17,278 bases of DNA from Sphingomonadales bacterium (lineage in GTDB: Bacteria > Bacteroidota > Bacteroidia > UBA7662): contig VHAW01000021.1 in assembly GCA_016872225.1 (NCBI GenBank), forward strand, positions 1-17,278. Direction: 5' to 3'. Shown here one piece after another: positions 7,934 through 15,635 of this stretch (within the stretch, counting starts at the first letter, position 1; every line of letters starts with the position of its first letter). The notes beneath the pieces are model-generated. The model had not been told where the DNA came from and ran no database searches. It worked only from the letters and a program-made list of their open reading frames with translations. The translations under genes were made by a program, and so were the position numbers.

Positions 7934-8902
7934 TCAAATAATGCCTTCGCGGAGCAAATCGTGCAAATGTACCACCCCGGCATAGCGTCCATGTTCATCC
8001 ACAGCCAACAACTGGGTGATTTGATGAGAGCGCATCATCGACAAGGCCTCTACGGCCAAAGCATCCATCGCCACGGTCTGAGGGGTCGAGCTCATCAAAT
8101 CCTCTGCCGTCAAACCCTGCGTTTCCTTACCAGATTCCAATAATCTGCGCAAATCCCCGTCGGTGATGACTCCTACCGGCTTCCCGGCATCCACCACCGC
8201 GGTAGCCCCCATCCGGCCTGACGATATTTCAGTTACCAAAGCCTTGAATCCGGCTTTAGGCGCCACCGCAGGACAAGCATTGCTGGAAACCAAATCCTCA
8301 ACGCGGAGATACAGCCTTTTGCCCAAGGACCCCCCTGGATGAACCCGCGCAAAGTCTCCAGCACTGAATCGACGCAATTCAATCAAAACCACGGCTAGAA
8401 TATCACCCCATACCGTCTGCACCGTGGTGGATGTGGTGGGTGCTAGGTTGTGTGGACATGCTTCGGCCTCCACTTGACTGGAAAGGCAGTAATCGCCGGC
8501 AGCGACCCCCAAAGCAGAGCCTGCATCCCCGGTGATAGCGACCAAACGTTGCCCGCCGTGGCGAATCATCGGCAACAGAGCCCTGATTTCCGGGGAATTC
8601 CCGCTTTGGGATAAGACTATCACCATATCCTCTGGTTGCACCATACCCCAATCGCCATGAACGGCATCGGCAGCGTGCATAAACAGCGCAGGGGTACCCG
8701 TTGAATTCAAGGTAGCCACAATTTTCTGAGCAACCAAAGCGCTTTTGCCAATTCCACTCAGCACAACACGACCCCGGCAGGCCAAAATGGCTTCAACCAC
8801 CCTCACCAACGGCTGTTCCGGAAGTGCTTTGAGAGCTTCTATGGCTTTGGCTTCCAGGTCCAAAACCCTCTGAGAAATTTTTTTGATTAAAGTTGAATCC
8901 AA
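7934..8902 (-). CDS. kpsF: D-arabinose 5-phosphate isomerase (KpsF/GutQ/KdsD family)
   Basis: This enzyme converts ribulose 5-phosphate to arabinose 5-phosphate, the first committed step to KDO for lipopolysaccharide. The 322 residues comprise a SIS domain (about 30-170) and two CBS domains (about 205-320). Residues matching the catalytic set of E. coli KdsD by position in the family are Lys53 (GIGKS), Glu105 (NSPEIR), Glu147 (EACP) and His188 (VHPGGSLGK). The start is a TTG at 8902: there is no in-frame ATG for the first 74 codons, and the N-terminus from 8902 matches the usual family length. It is first in the kpsF-manC-exporter-parE run and is divergent from recQ with 82 bases between them. 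Confidence 0.93.
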   Translation of the reverse strand: MDSTLIKKISQRVLDLEAKAIEALKALPEQPLVRVVEAILACRGRVVLSGIGKSALVAQKIVATLNSTGTPALFMHAADAVHGDWGMVQPEDMVIVLSQSGNSPEIRALLPMIRHGGQRLVAITGDAGSALGVAAGDYCLSSQVEAEACPHNLAPTTSTTVQTVWGDILAVVLIELRRFSAGDFARVHPGGSLGKRLYLRVEDLVSSNACPAVAPKAGFKALVTEISSGRMGATAVVDAGKPVGVITDGDLRRLLESGKETQGLTAEDLMSSTPQTVAMDALAVEALSMMRSHQITQLLAVDEHGRYAGVVHLHDLLREGII

Positions 8903-8941
8903 AACGAATTTTCTACGTTACCTTAAATGAACCAAAACAAG

Positions 8942-8954
8942 GGCCGAACCGGCC
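8942..8954. other. GC-rich hairpin in the kpsF-recQ spacer
   Basis: GGCCG (8942-8946) and CGGCC (8950-8954) form a 5-bp stem with a 3-base loop inside an otherwise AT-rich spacer. On the plus strand it is followed by TTTT, giving a short terminator-like shape upstream of recQ, although no plus-strand gene precedes it. It may be a leader structure or a regulator site. Confidence 0.3.
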
Positions 8955-8965
8955 TTTTGATTTCA

Positions 8966-8973
8966 CAAAAATA
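8966..8973 (-). promoter_or_regulatory. Possible -7 box for kpsF operon
   Basis: Minus-strand TATTTTTG matches the Bacteroidota -7 consensus TAnnTTTG exactly and lies 64 bases upstream of the kpsF TTG start. No TTTG is found at the expected -33 spacing, so the call is weak. Confidence 0.28.
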
Positions 8974-8984
8974 CCCTAATTCCT

Positions 8985-11186
8985 ATGGCGGAAGGCCTCG
9001 TCGAAACAAACATCTCTCACCAGCTCCGAAAGGCGTTGCGGGAGTTTTTTGGGTTTGACCGTTTCAAAGGCCAACAAGAGGTGATTATCGAAAGCATTTG
9101 CGAGGGCCATGACACCTTCGTCATCATGCCGACAGGCGCTGGCAAATCCCTCTGTTATCAATTACCAGCCGTTATTACTCCAGGGACGGCTGTCATCATT
9201 TCGCCGCTGATCGCTTTGATGAAAAACCAAGTGGATGCGATCCGGGCCTTTTCTGGCACCGACGGCATCGCTGAATTCTTGAATTCATCCCTCACCAAAG
9301 CCGACCTCAAACGGGTGAAAGCCAATGTAAACTCTGGCATCACCAAAATGCTGTACGTAGCTCCCGAATCCCTCGTGAAACAGGAAAACCTGGATTTTCT
9401 CCACGACCATCACATCTCCTTTGTGGCCGTGGATGAAGCCCATTGCATTTCCGAATGGGGACACGACTTCCGGCCGGAATACCGCAATATCCGTCAAATG
9501 GTCAAAGCCATTGGCAACGTCCCCATCATTGCCCTCACCGCCACCGCCACCGAAAAGGTGCAGAACGATATCATCAAGAATTTGCAGATGTCGAATGCCC
9601 GAATCTTTGAATCCTCCTTCAACAGACCCAACTTATACTATGAATTGCGGCCCAAAGTCGATGCCGTCAAGAGCATCGTCCGCTACATCAAAGACAATGC
9701 GGGGAAATCAGGGATTATCTACACCCTTTCCCGAAAGAAAACCGAAGAATTAGCCGAAATCCTACGGGCCAACGATATCAAAGCGGTACCCTACCATGCA
9801 GGCCTTGATTCGGCTGTTCGCATTAAGAACCAAGATGACTTCTTGATGGAAGAAATCGATGTTATCGTAGCCACCATTGCCTTTGGTATGGGGATTGACA
9901 AGCCCGATGTACGATTTGTCATCCACTACGACATTCCCAAATCTATCGAGAGCTATTACCAAGAAACAGGACGCGCAGGCAGGGATGGTTTAGAAGGGGT
10001 GTGCATTGCTTTCTACGATCAACGCGATGCCGAAAAGCTTCAGAAATTTATGAAGGACAAGCCGGTCGCCGAGCGCGAAATAGGTAACCTCCTGATCCAA
10101 GAAGTGATGTCCCTAGCGGAATCCGGCTTGTGCCGTCGTCAACAAATTCTGCATTATTTCGGTGAAGAATTCGAAGAATCCCTTTGTAATAAAATGTGTG
10201 ACAACTGCAGAAACCCCCTGCCCACACATACCGTTCTCGAAGAAATGTGTCTGTTGTTACGAACGGTACAATCCTTCAAAAAGTCATTTACCTTCAAACA
10301 TATAAGCCATTTTATTGCAGGCGAACTCATCCAAGAAATTGAAGATTATGGTCATCAGAAACTAAGTGGTTTTGGAATGGGAAAGGAACGAGGCTTAGCC
10401 TTCTGGAAAGCTACCATCCGTGTTGCTCTTTTGCATAACCTTCTTCAAAAGGATATTGAACAATACGGAACTCTCCGGGTCACCTCCAAAACAGCTGCTT
10501 ATTTGGCAGACCCCCACAGCATCAAGGTCACCGAAGACCATCGCTTGGATGTAATCCGTGACAATGAATTTGAGGGCCAGCGTTCCGACGCCCTTGACAA
10601 AGCCCTCCTTGATCAGCTCAAGGATTTACGTAAACGATTGGCCAAAGAGAAAAACCTCCCGCCATATGTCATCTTCCAAGATCCCTCTTTGGAAGAAATG
10701 GCCACCATCTATCCCACCAGCCTCAACGAGATGCAACAGGTGGTGGGCGTGGGCCCCGGTAAAGCCCTCAAATTCGGGAAGGCCTTTGTAGAATTGATCG
10801 TCCGGTACGTCGAGGAAAACGAAATCGATCGGCCTGCTGATTTCGTGATCAAAAGCTCTGCCACCAAATCAGGCAACCGAATTTTTATCATAGGTGCCAT
10901 TGACCGCAAACTGCCCCTGAATGAAATTGGAAATAACCGAGGGTTGACCTATGAGCAAGTGCTCGAAGAAATCAAAGGGGTGGTCGATTCCGGAACCAAA
11001 GTCAACATCGACTATCACATTCAATCAGCCCTGGACCAGGATATTGTGGGGGAGATTTACCAATATTTCCGTTCAGCAGAAACCGATGATTTACAGTTGG
11101 CCTACCAACACTTGATGACCGGGGATTTCACCGAAGAAGAAATTCAATTGGTGCGCATCAAGTTCCTCAGCGAACAAGCACACTAA
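8985..11186 (+). CDS. recQ: ATP-dependent DNA helicase RecQ
   Basis: This 733-residue 3'-5' superfamily 2 helicase acts in recombination and replication-fork repair. Walker A PTGAGKS is at 49-55, the DEAH box at 150-153 with the aromatic loop EAHCISEWGHDFRPEY, motif III TATAT at 185-189, and motifs V-VI are represented by AFGMGIDKPD and QETGRAGRDG (about 299-335). The RecQ zinc site is intact: Cys383, Cys401, Cys405 and Cys408. An RQC winged-helix region follows, then an HRDC domain (about 540-610, with GVGPGKA). About 115 further residues form the extra C-terminal helical domain seen in long Bacteroidota RecQ proteins. ATG 8985 gives the usual N-terminus, with no strong ribosome binding site. 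It is divergent from kpsF and converges on the threonine dehydrogenase gene with 19 bases between. Confidence 0.96.
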   Translation: MAEGLVETNISHQLRKALREFFGFDRFKGQQEVIIESICEGHDTFVIMPTGAGKSLCYQLPAVITPGTAVIISPLIALMKNQVDAIRAFSGTDGIAEFLNSSLTKADLKRVKANVNSGITKMLYVAPESLVKQENLDFLHDHHISFVAVDEAHCISEWGHDFRPEYRNIRQMVKAIGNVPIIALTATATEKVQNDIIKNLQMSNARIFESSFNRPNLYYELRPKVDAVKSIVRYIKDNAGKSGIIYTLSRKKTEELAEILRANDIKAVPYHAGLDSAVRIKNQDDFLMEEIDVIVATIAFGMGIDKPDVRFVIHYDIPKSIESYYQETGRAGRDGLEGVCIAFYDQRDAEKLQKFMKDKPVAEREIGNLLIQEVMSLAESGLCRRQQILHYFGEEFEESLCNKMCDNCRNPLPTHTVLEEMCLLLRTVQSFKKSFTFKHISHFIAGELIQEIEDYGHQKLSGFGMGKERGLAFWKATIRVALLHNLLQKDIEQYGTLRVTSKTAAYLADPHSIKVTEDHRLDVIRDNEFEGQRSDALDKALLDQLKDLRKRLAKEKNLPPYVIFQDPSLEEMATIYPTSLNEMQQVVGVGPGKALKFGKAFVELIVRYVEENEIDRPADFVIKSSATKSGNRIFIIGAIDRKLPLNEIGNNRGLTYEQVLEEIKGVVDSGTKVNIDYHIQSALDQDIVGEIYQYFRSAETDDLQLAYQHLMTGDFTEEEIQLVRIKFLSEQAH

Positions 11187-11205
11187 AGCTAATAATTGCC
11201 CTAAA

Positions 11206-12165
11206 TCACCTTGCCACCGACGAGGTTTCGGACAAGGCAGCGAGCATTGTATCGCAGGTAGCCGCCAAATCAAAGCGAGGAGACCATCCCCAATCAGCCC
11301 TGGCCTTGCGATCATCGACCCGCATAGGCCATTGATTCGCAATGACTTGACGGAAGTCTGGAGCGTATTGAATGGTAAATGATGGAATTCGATGACGGAT
11401 TTCGGCAGCCAGTTCTCCGGGCGTAAAATCCATAGCCCCCAAATTGTAAGATGTTCGGCAACGAATATGCTCTGTCGGTGCATTCATCAGCTCAAGAGTT
11501 CCGCGAATTGCATCGTCAATGTATATCATGGGCAAGCGGCTATCCTCTTGAAGAAAACACGTGTATTGTTGAGAGGCCAATGCTTGGTGAAAAATATCCA
11601 CCGCATAATCGGTCGTCCCCCCACCAGGCAAAGTGCGCCAAGAAATAATGCCGGGATAACGCAAGGAACGGACATCGAGTCCATGCACGGTGTGATAATA
11701 GCGGCACCAAAGTTCGCCGCTCAATTTGGAAATACCGTAAACCGTTTGGGGATCCATATAACCGGCCTGTACGGCGGGATCGCGAGGGCTTTCTGGACCA
11801 AACACAGCAATGGAGCTGGGCCAAAACACCCTTTCAATACCATAACGTAGACTCAAATCTAGAACTGCAATCAGTCCATCCATGTTCAGCTTCCAGGCGG
11901 CGTGGGGGTTGGTCTCGCCTTTGGCCGAAAGCATCGCAGCTAACAAGTACACGTGTCGGGGCCTGCTGCGCTCAAAGAGGTCTTCCAGAGCCTTAAAATC
12001 TAACACATCGAGGGTTTCGAAGCGAACGAGTCCCACATCACCCCCTGCTTTTAAATCCGTGCACAACAATTGCGATGGATCCATTTTTTCCTGCAGTGCC
12101 AAGCGCAGCTCCGAACCTAATTGCCCCTCGGAGCCAAGAATCAGCGTATGCACAGGAGAATACAT
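11206..12165 (-). CDS. L-threonine 3-dehydrogenase, SDR (epimerase-like) type
   Basis: This enzyme oxidises L-threonine with NAD+ to 2-amino-3-oxobutyrate, which glycine C-acetyltransferase (Kbl) splits to glycine and acetyl-CoA. The 319 residues are an extended SDR fold: GSEGQLG (11-17) binds NAD, FWPSSIAVFGP (114-124) supplies catalytic Ser117 or Ser118, and Tyr143-xxx-Lys147 is the catalytic pair. The block DVRSLRYPGII (164-174), followed by PGGGTTDYAVDIF, and later DFRQ, WP and DWGW, are typical of this dehydrogenase rather than of UDP-sugar epimerases. No kbl gene lies beside it in the window. ATG 12165 is well placed 11 bases after a predicted transcription start, implying a very short leader. 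A related NAD-dependent epimerase is the less likely alternative. Confidence 0.9.
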   Translation of the reverse strand: MYSPVHTLILGSEGQLGSELRLALQEKMDPSQLLCTDLKAGGDVGLVRFETLDVLDFKALEDLFERSRPRHVYLLAAMLSAKGETNPHAAWKLNMDGLIAVLDLSLRYGIERVFWPSSIAVFGPESPRDPAVQAGYMDPQTVYGISKLSGELWCRYYHTVHGLDVRSLRYPGIISWRTLPGGGTTDYAVDIFHQALASQQYTCFLQEDSRLPMIYIDDAIRGTLELMNAPTEHIRCRTSYNLGAMDFTPGELAAEIRHRIPSFTIQYAPDFRQVIANQWPMRVDDRKARADWGWSPRFDLAATCDTMLAALSETSSVAR

Positions 12166-12181
12166 GGTGAAAAGCTATGCT

Positions 12182-12212
12182 CAAAGGTACTTGAGAAGAA
12201 GTATTTTTGAAA
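12182..12212 (-). promoter_or_regulatory. Promoter for threonine dehydrogenase gene
   Basis: On the minus strand TACCTTTG (12189-12182) matches the TAnnTTTG -7 consensus. TTTC (12212-12209) lies 19 bases upstream, one mismatch from the -33 TTTG. Transcription would start near 12176, about 11 bases before the ATG. The distal box shares bases with the opposite -7 box at 12202-12209. Confidence 0.45.
12202..12209 (+). promoter_or_regulatory. Possible -7 box for cytochrome/barrel genes
   Basis: Plus-strand TATTTTTG matches TAnnTTTG exactly and lies 65 bases upstream of the cytochrome ATG. There is no convincing TTTG at the -33 position. It would drive the gene pair at 12275-13677. Confidence 0.38.
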
Positions 12213-12274
12213 TCATTTTCACCGTTCCACTTTCTCTCCTCCGTAACCTTGCCGTAGCCAATCATCTTTCTATA

Positions 12275-12658
12275 ATGAATACTATTCGAATTCCTCGATC
12301 GCTATCTTTACTGCTTATTTCGGTGGCCAACGCCATTCTGCATTCATGCTACTACGATAATGAGCAAAATTTGTACGGTGTTCCAGCGCCTTGCGATACT
12401 CTCAATGTAAGTTATACCGCAGAAATAAAAGGAATTATCAACGAAAATTGCAAAAACTGCCATAACAATACATCAGCCTCAGGAAACTTGAATCTGGAAA
12501 GCGATTCATCAAGAGTTCATAACATTGATTCAATCATAAGTCGAATTAGCCTACCGGCCGGCAATCTCAAAGTCATGCCAACCTCCGGCCCCATGCCTTC
12601 TTGTAACATACAAAAAATCAAAGCTTGGCGTAAGCAAGGCCTTTCCATCACCAACTAA
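12275..12658 (+). CDS. Small lipoprotein-like monoheme cytochrome c
   Basis: This 127-residue protein has a basic, hydrophobic N-terminal signal (about 1-24) ending in LHSC, an imperfect lipobox, so Cys25 may be lipidated. The heme-c motif Cys59-xx-Cys62-His63 (CKNCH) sits where small Bacteroidota cytochrome lipoproteins have it. Met101 or Met107 (MPTSGPMPSC) is a plausible distal ligand, and Cys40 and Cys110 could form a disulfide. It should be exported and act in the periplasm or on a membrane face as an electron carrier; its partner is unknown. The same frame stays open upstream to 11882, but that stretch is antisense to the dehydrogenase gene; ATG 12275 gives a proper signal sequence. The barrel gene follows after 86 bases. 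Confidence 0.8.
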   Translation: MNTIRIPRSLSLLLISVANAILHSCYYDNEQNLYGVPAPCDTLNVSYTAEIKGIINENCKNCHNNTSASGNLNLESDSSRVHNIDSIISRISLPAGNLKVMPTSGPMPSCNIQKIKAWRKQGLSITN

Positions 12659-12744
12659 GTTTTGATCCGTCTCGTTGGATTTCCACAACAACTTAAGAGG
12701 TCTTTTAAAGTTTGTAAACATCGTGCTTCCCTAACAAAAAGCTT

Positions 12745-13677
12745 ATGAATAAAAAAATTACCCTAAGCTCCTTCACACTTTTATGGGGATTCTTTCTAAC
12801 ATTATCCACCTTCGCCCAAGGTACTGGTGGCGGTAACAGTGAAGCGGATTTGTTAGCAGATTTGGCTCCTGAAAGCCCTGTACGAAAATACGCTGCATAC
12901 ACCTTCAAATCCACCCGTATTATCAACACCCATTCCATCGAGAATGTAGCAGCGGGCGTTCTTGAACTTCGAATTATGCACCGCTTCGGGGCTATCAGCG
13001 GAGGTTGGTACGAATTGTGGGGCCTTGATCAAGCCGGCATGCGTATGAGCCTTGACTACGGGGTTACCCCATGGCTCACCGTTGGAGGGGGACGAACCAA
13101 TGTGGGAAAATCTTACGATTCTTTTCTCAAAATCAAAATCCTCCGACAATCCTCCGGCGCTCTCAAAAGACCCGTTTCGGTAAGCCTTGTGAGTGGCGGA
13201 ATCGCCTCAGCCCTGCGTTGGGATAATCCCGATCGAAAGAATTATTTCAGTTCCAGGCTATCGTACTATCACCAATTGCTTGTCGCTCGCAAAATCTCCG
13301 AGGAAATCAGCCTGCAATTCACCCCCACCCTTCTCCATCGCAACTTTGTGGAAAAGCCTGAAATCCCCAATGACCTTTGGGCTTTGGGTACCGGCGGTCG
13401 GTTTAAACTCAGTTCAAGGGTGTCGGCCAATTTTGACTACATTTGGTTAACCCAAGCATCTTCTTTGAAGGTTCGCAACAATTTATCGGTCGGGGTTGAT
13501 ATCGAAACGGGTGGACATGTTTTTCAGCTCCATGTCTCCAACGGTCGAGGACTCAACGAAGGTCAGTTTATCGCTGGAAGTTTAGGCAACTGGAATGACG
13601 GCACCGTCTATTTCGGATTCAATTTGTCTAGGGTCTTCACCGTGAGGGAGCCTCGCGAGCTCAGAATAATTCGCTAA
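12745..13677 (+). CDS. DUF5777 family outer-membrane beta-barrel protein
   Basis: This 310-residue protein has a signal peptide (about 1-24, with cleavage likely after STFA) and then alternating hydrophobic/polar strands typical of an outer-membrane barrel. The early blocks FKSTRIINTHSIE (54-66), MHRFG (78-82) and GLDQAGMRMSLDYG (93-106) and the later ARKISEEISLQFTPTLLH are what I recognise as DUF5777. Its function is not established. The barrel appears to end at Phe298 in a YFGFNLSRVF strand, after which a 12-residue charged tail follows, part of it encoded in the 17-base overlap with the convergent ABC-F gene. The preceding heme-c lipoprotein gene is probably co-transcribed, which hints at electron transfer, heme or anion handling at the outer membrane. 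The family call is firm; the role is open. Confidence 0.87.
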   Translation: MNKKITLSSFTLLWGFFLTLSTFAQGTGGGNSEADLLADLAPESPVRKYAAYTFKSTRIINTHSIENVAAGVLELRIMHRFGAISGGWYELWGLDQAGMRMSLDYGVTPWLTVGGGRTNVGKSYDSFLKIKILRQSSGALKRPVSVSLVSGGIASALRWDNPDRKNYFSSRLSYYHQLLVARKISEEISLQFTPTLLHRNFVEKPEIPNDLWALGTGGRFKLSSRVSANFDYIWLTQASSLKVRNNLSVGVDIETGGHVFQLHVSNGRGLNEGQFIAGSLGNWNDGTVYFGFNLSRVFTVREPRELRIIR

Positions 13678-15556
13678 GCTCCAGCCACTCCCATTCTGCT
13701 TTTTCTTCTTCTTCCTGCAAGCCCTTAATGGACATGCCCCATTGTACATAATCTTCCGGTGCAGCACCGACTGAATTGAGCTTTTCCAACAACTGTGATT
13801 TTTTGAGACGTATCGCTTCCAAATATTGAGTAAGCTCTTCGTACCGTTTGCTTTGGGCAAAAGTGGGCTTGGAAGGCGAGGTTTTGGGGCGTTTAGCTGA
13901 ACCTAAATTGGATGAAGAACCCTGATTAGATAAAGATTTAACTTGAGAATCCAGGTTCGAGGGATTGATGGTAAGAGACAAGCGGTAATCGGTATAGTTC
14001 CCCGGAAAATTCCGAACCAAGCCTTCCCCTTCGAAGATAAGCAGGTGATCCACAAGGCGGTCCATAAAATATCGATCATGCGATACCAACAAAAGACAAC
14101 CTTTGAACTTCTCCAAAAAATCTTCTAAAACCTGAAGACTGACCAGATCCAAATCGTTGGTAGGCTCGTCCATAATCAGAAAGTTCGGCTGTGCAATCAA
14201 CACCAACAACAATTGAAGTCGCCGTTTCTCCCCACCGCTTAGTTTGTCAACCTTGTCGTGCTGCTGTTTGGGTGGAAACAAAAAGCGGTTGAGGTAATCG
14301 GCAGCGGAGATCTCGCGCCCGGTGGAGAGTTTGATGTAGTCGGTTACTTCCCTCACCCGGTCAAGCACAATCTGCCCAGGCTTATATGTCAAGTTTTCCT
14401 GCGTATAATAACCAAAAACAGTTTGCTCCCCCTTTTCTACAGCGCCCCCATCGGGTCGTAGTTGCCCGGTGATCAAATTAAGCAGAGTGGTCTTGCCCAG
14501 GCCGTTGCGGCCAATAATTCCTACACGGTCCCCTTTGACAAAATTGTAAGTAAAATCGCAGATCAAATACCGGTCACCGTAGCTTTTACGAAGATAAGAA
14601 ATTTCAAGAATTTTACCCCCTAGCGGCCGACCTGCTCGATCCAGTTCCAACTTACCGGTCACTTGCCGATTGGACACTTTGTCTTGCACCTTATAGAATT
14701 GATCAATGCGGGCTTTGGACTTGGTTCCTCGGGCTTTGGGCTGCCTACGCATCCACTCCAACTCTTTGCGTAACCAAGCCTTGGCTTTGTGGACATCCGT
14801 CGTTTCAATTTGTTCACGAGTTTCTTTGTTCTCCAAAAAAGAGGCGTAATTGCCTTGATGATAATACAATTTACCTTGTTCCAATTCAAACATCCCGTTG
14901 CAAACCGATTCCAGAAAATAACGATCGTGAGTAACCAATAACAACGTAGTTTTCTGATTTTTAAGACGATTCTCCAACCATTCAATGGTGTGCAGGTCCA
15001 GGTGGTTGGTAGGTTCATCGAGCAAAATCAAATCCGCATCAGCAACCATCAAAGCGGCTAAGGCAATCCGTTTACGTTGCCCTCCGGACAAAGTAATCAA
15101 ATCCTGTTTGAGGTCCGGGATTTCCAGCTCTCCAAGAAGGCGGTTAAATTCTCGTTGGTATTCCCACAAACCTTGCTCTTCCATCACCTGATGCAAACGA
15201 TTCATACGGCCCACATCCTCATCGCTCAATAGTTCACGGTCAGTCAAATCGTAATATTCCCGAAGCCAGCGGCTTTGAGGTCTATCGTAATGTAAAATGG
15301 CATCCATCACCGCGCCCTGAGTCCCCAACAAAGGGTCTTGCTCCAGGTACGCCACCCGAATCTGTTTGTTGATGCGGACTTCCCCCTGATCGGGGTTGTC
15401 CAGGCCAGCGACCATCCGCAGCAAGGATGTTTTGCCACAACCGTTCCGGCCCAAGAGGCCCAACTTTTGGCCTTGATCTAAACCAAAGGATAAATTTTGA
15501 AACAAAACCCTTTCACCATGGCTTTTACTGATAGACGCAACCGAGAGTACATTCAC
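13661..15556 (-). CDS. ABC-F family ATPase, Uup-like
   Basis: This soluble protein has two ABC ATPase domains and no membrane segments. With the start at 15556 (631 residues) the motifs are Walker A GRNGCGKTS at 36-44, LSGGQ at 156-160 and DEPTNHLD at 180-187, then GRNGLGKTT at 349-357, LSGGE at 439-443 and DEPTNDLD at 463-470. An arm/linker rich in Arg and Lys lies between them. A Ser/Lys-rich linker and a C-terminal coiled coil (about 570-631) resemble Uup, suggesting action on ribosomes or branched DNA. GTG 15556 gives the family-like N-terminus MNVLSVASISKSHGER; a TTG at 15571 adds five residues. There is no good ribosome binding site for either. The 3' end overlaps the barrel gene by 17 bases, and the start is divergent from menA. 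Confidence 0.9.
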   Translation of the reverse strand: MNVLSVASISKSHGERVLFQNLSFGLDQGQKLGLLGRNGCGKTSLLRMVAGLDNPDQGEVRINKQIRVAYLEQDPLLGTQGAVMDAILHYDRPQSRWLREYYDLTDRELLSDEDVGRMNRLHQVMEEQGLWEYQREFNRLLGELEIPDLKQDLITLSGGQRKRIALAALMVADADLILLDEPTNHLDLHTIEWLENRLKNQKTTLLLVTHDRYFLESVCNGMFELEQGKLYYHQGNYASFLENKETREQIETTDVHKAKAWLRKELEWMRRQPKARGTKSKARIDQFYKVQDKVSNRQVTGKLELDRAGRPLGGKILEISYLRKSYGDRYLICDFTYNFVKGDRVGIIGRNGLGKTTLLNLITGQLRPDGGAVEKGEQTVFGYYTQENLTYKPGQIVLDRVREVTDYIKLSTGREISAADYLNRFLFPPKQQHDKVDKLSGGEKRRLQLLLVLIAQPNFLIMDEPTNDLDLVSLQVLEDFLEKFKGCLLLVSHDRYFMDRLVDHLLIFEGEGLVRNFPGNYTDYRLSLTINPSNLDSQVKSLSNQGSSSNLGSAKRPKTSPSKPTFAQSKRYEELTQYLEAIRLKKSQLLEKLNSVGAAPEDYVQWGMSIKGLQEEEEKAEWEWLELSELF

Positions 15557-15635
15557 GGCACGAAGATGCAATCCTTGGGTTCAATGTCAACCTTTGCGCT
15601 GATTTCCTTTCGATGCCCAACCAACGACCCCTCCC

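Noticed and set aside
11882..12274. Upstream extension of the cytochrome frame
   Set aside because: It is antisense to the threonine dehydrogenase start region, and the extension would bury the signal sequence; ATG 12275 gives a proper exported protein.
12690..12712. Hairpin between the cytochrome and barrel genes
   Set aside because: The stem is short and bulged (AACTT/AAGTT plus a weak inner part) and no T-run follows, so I do not call a terminator.
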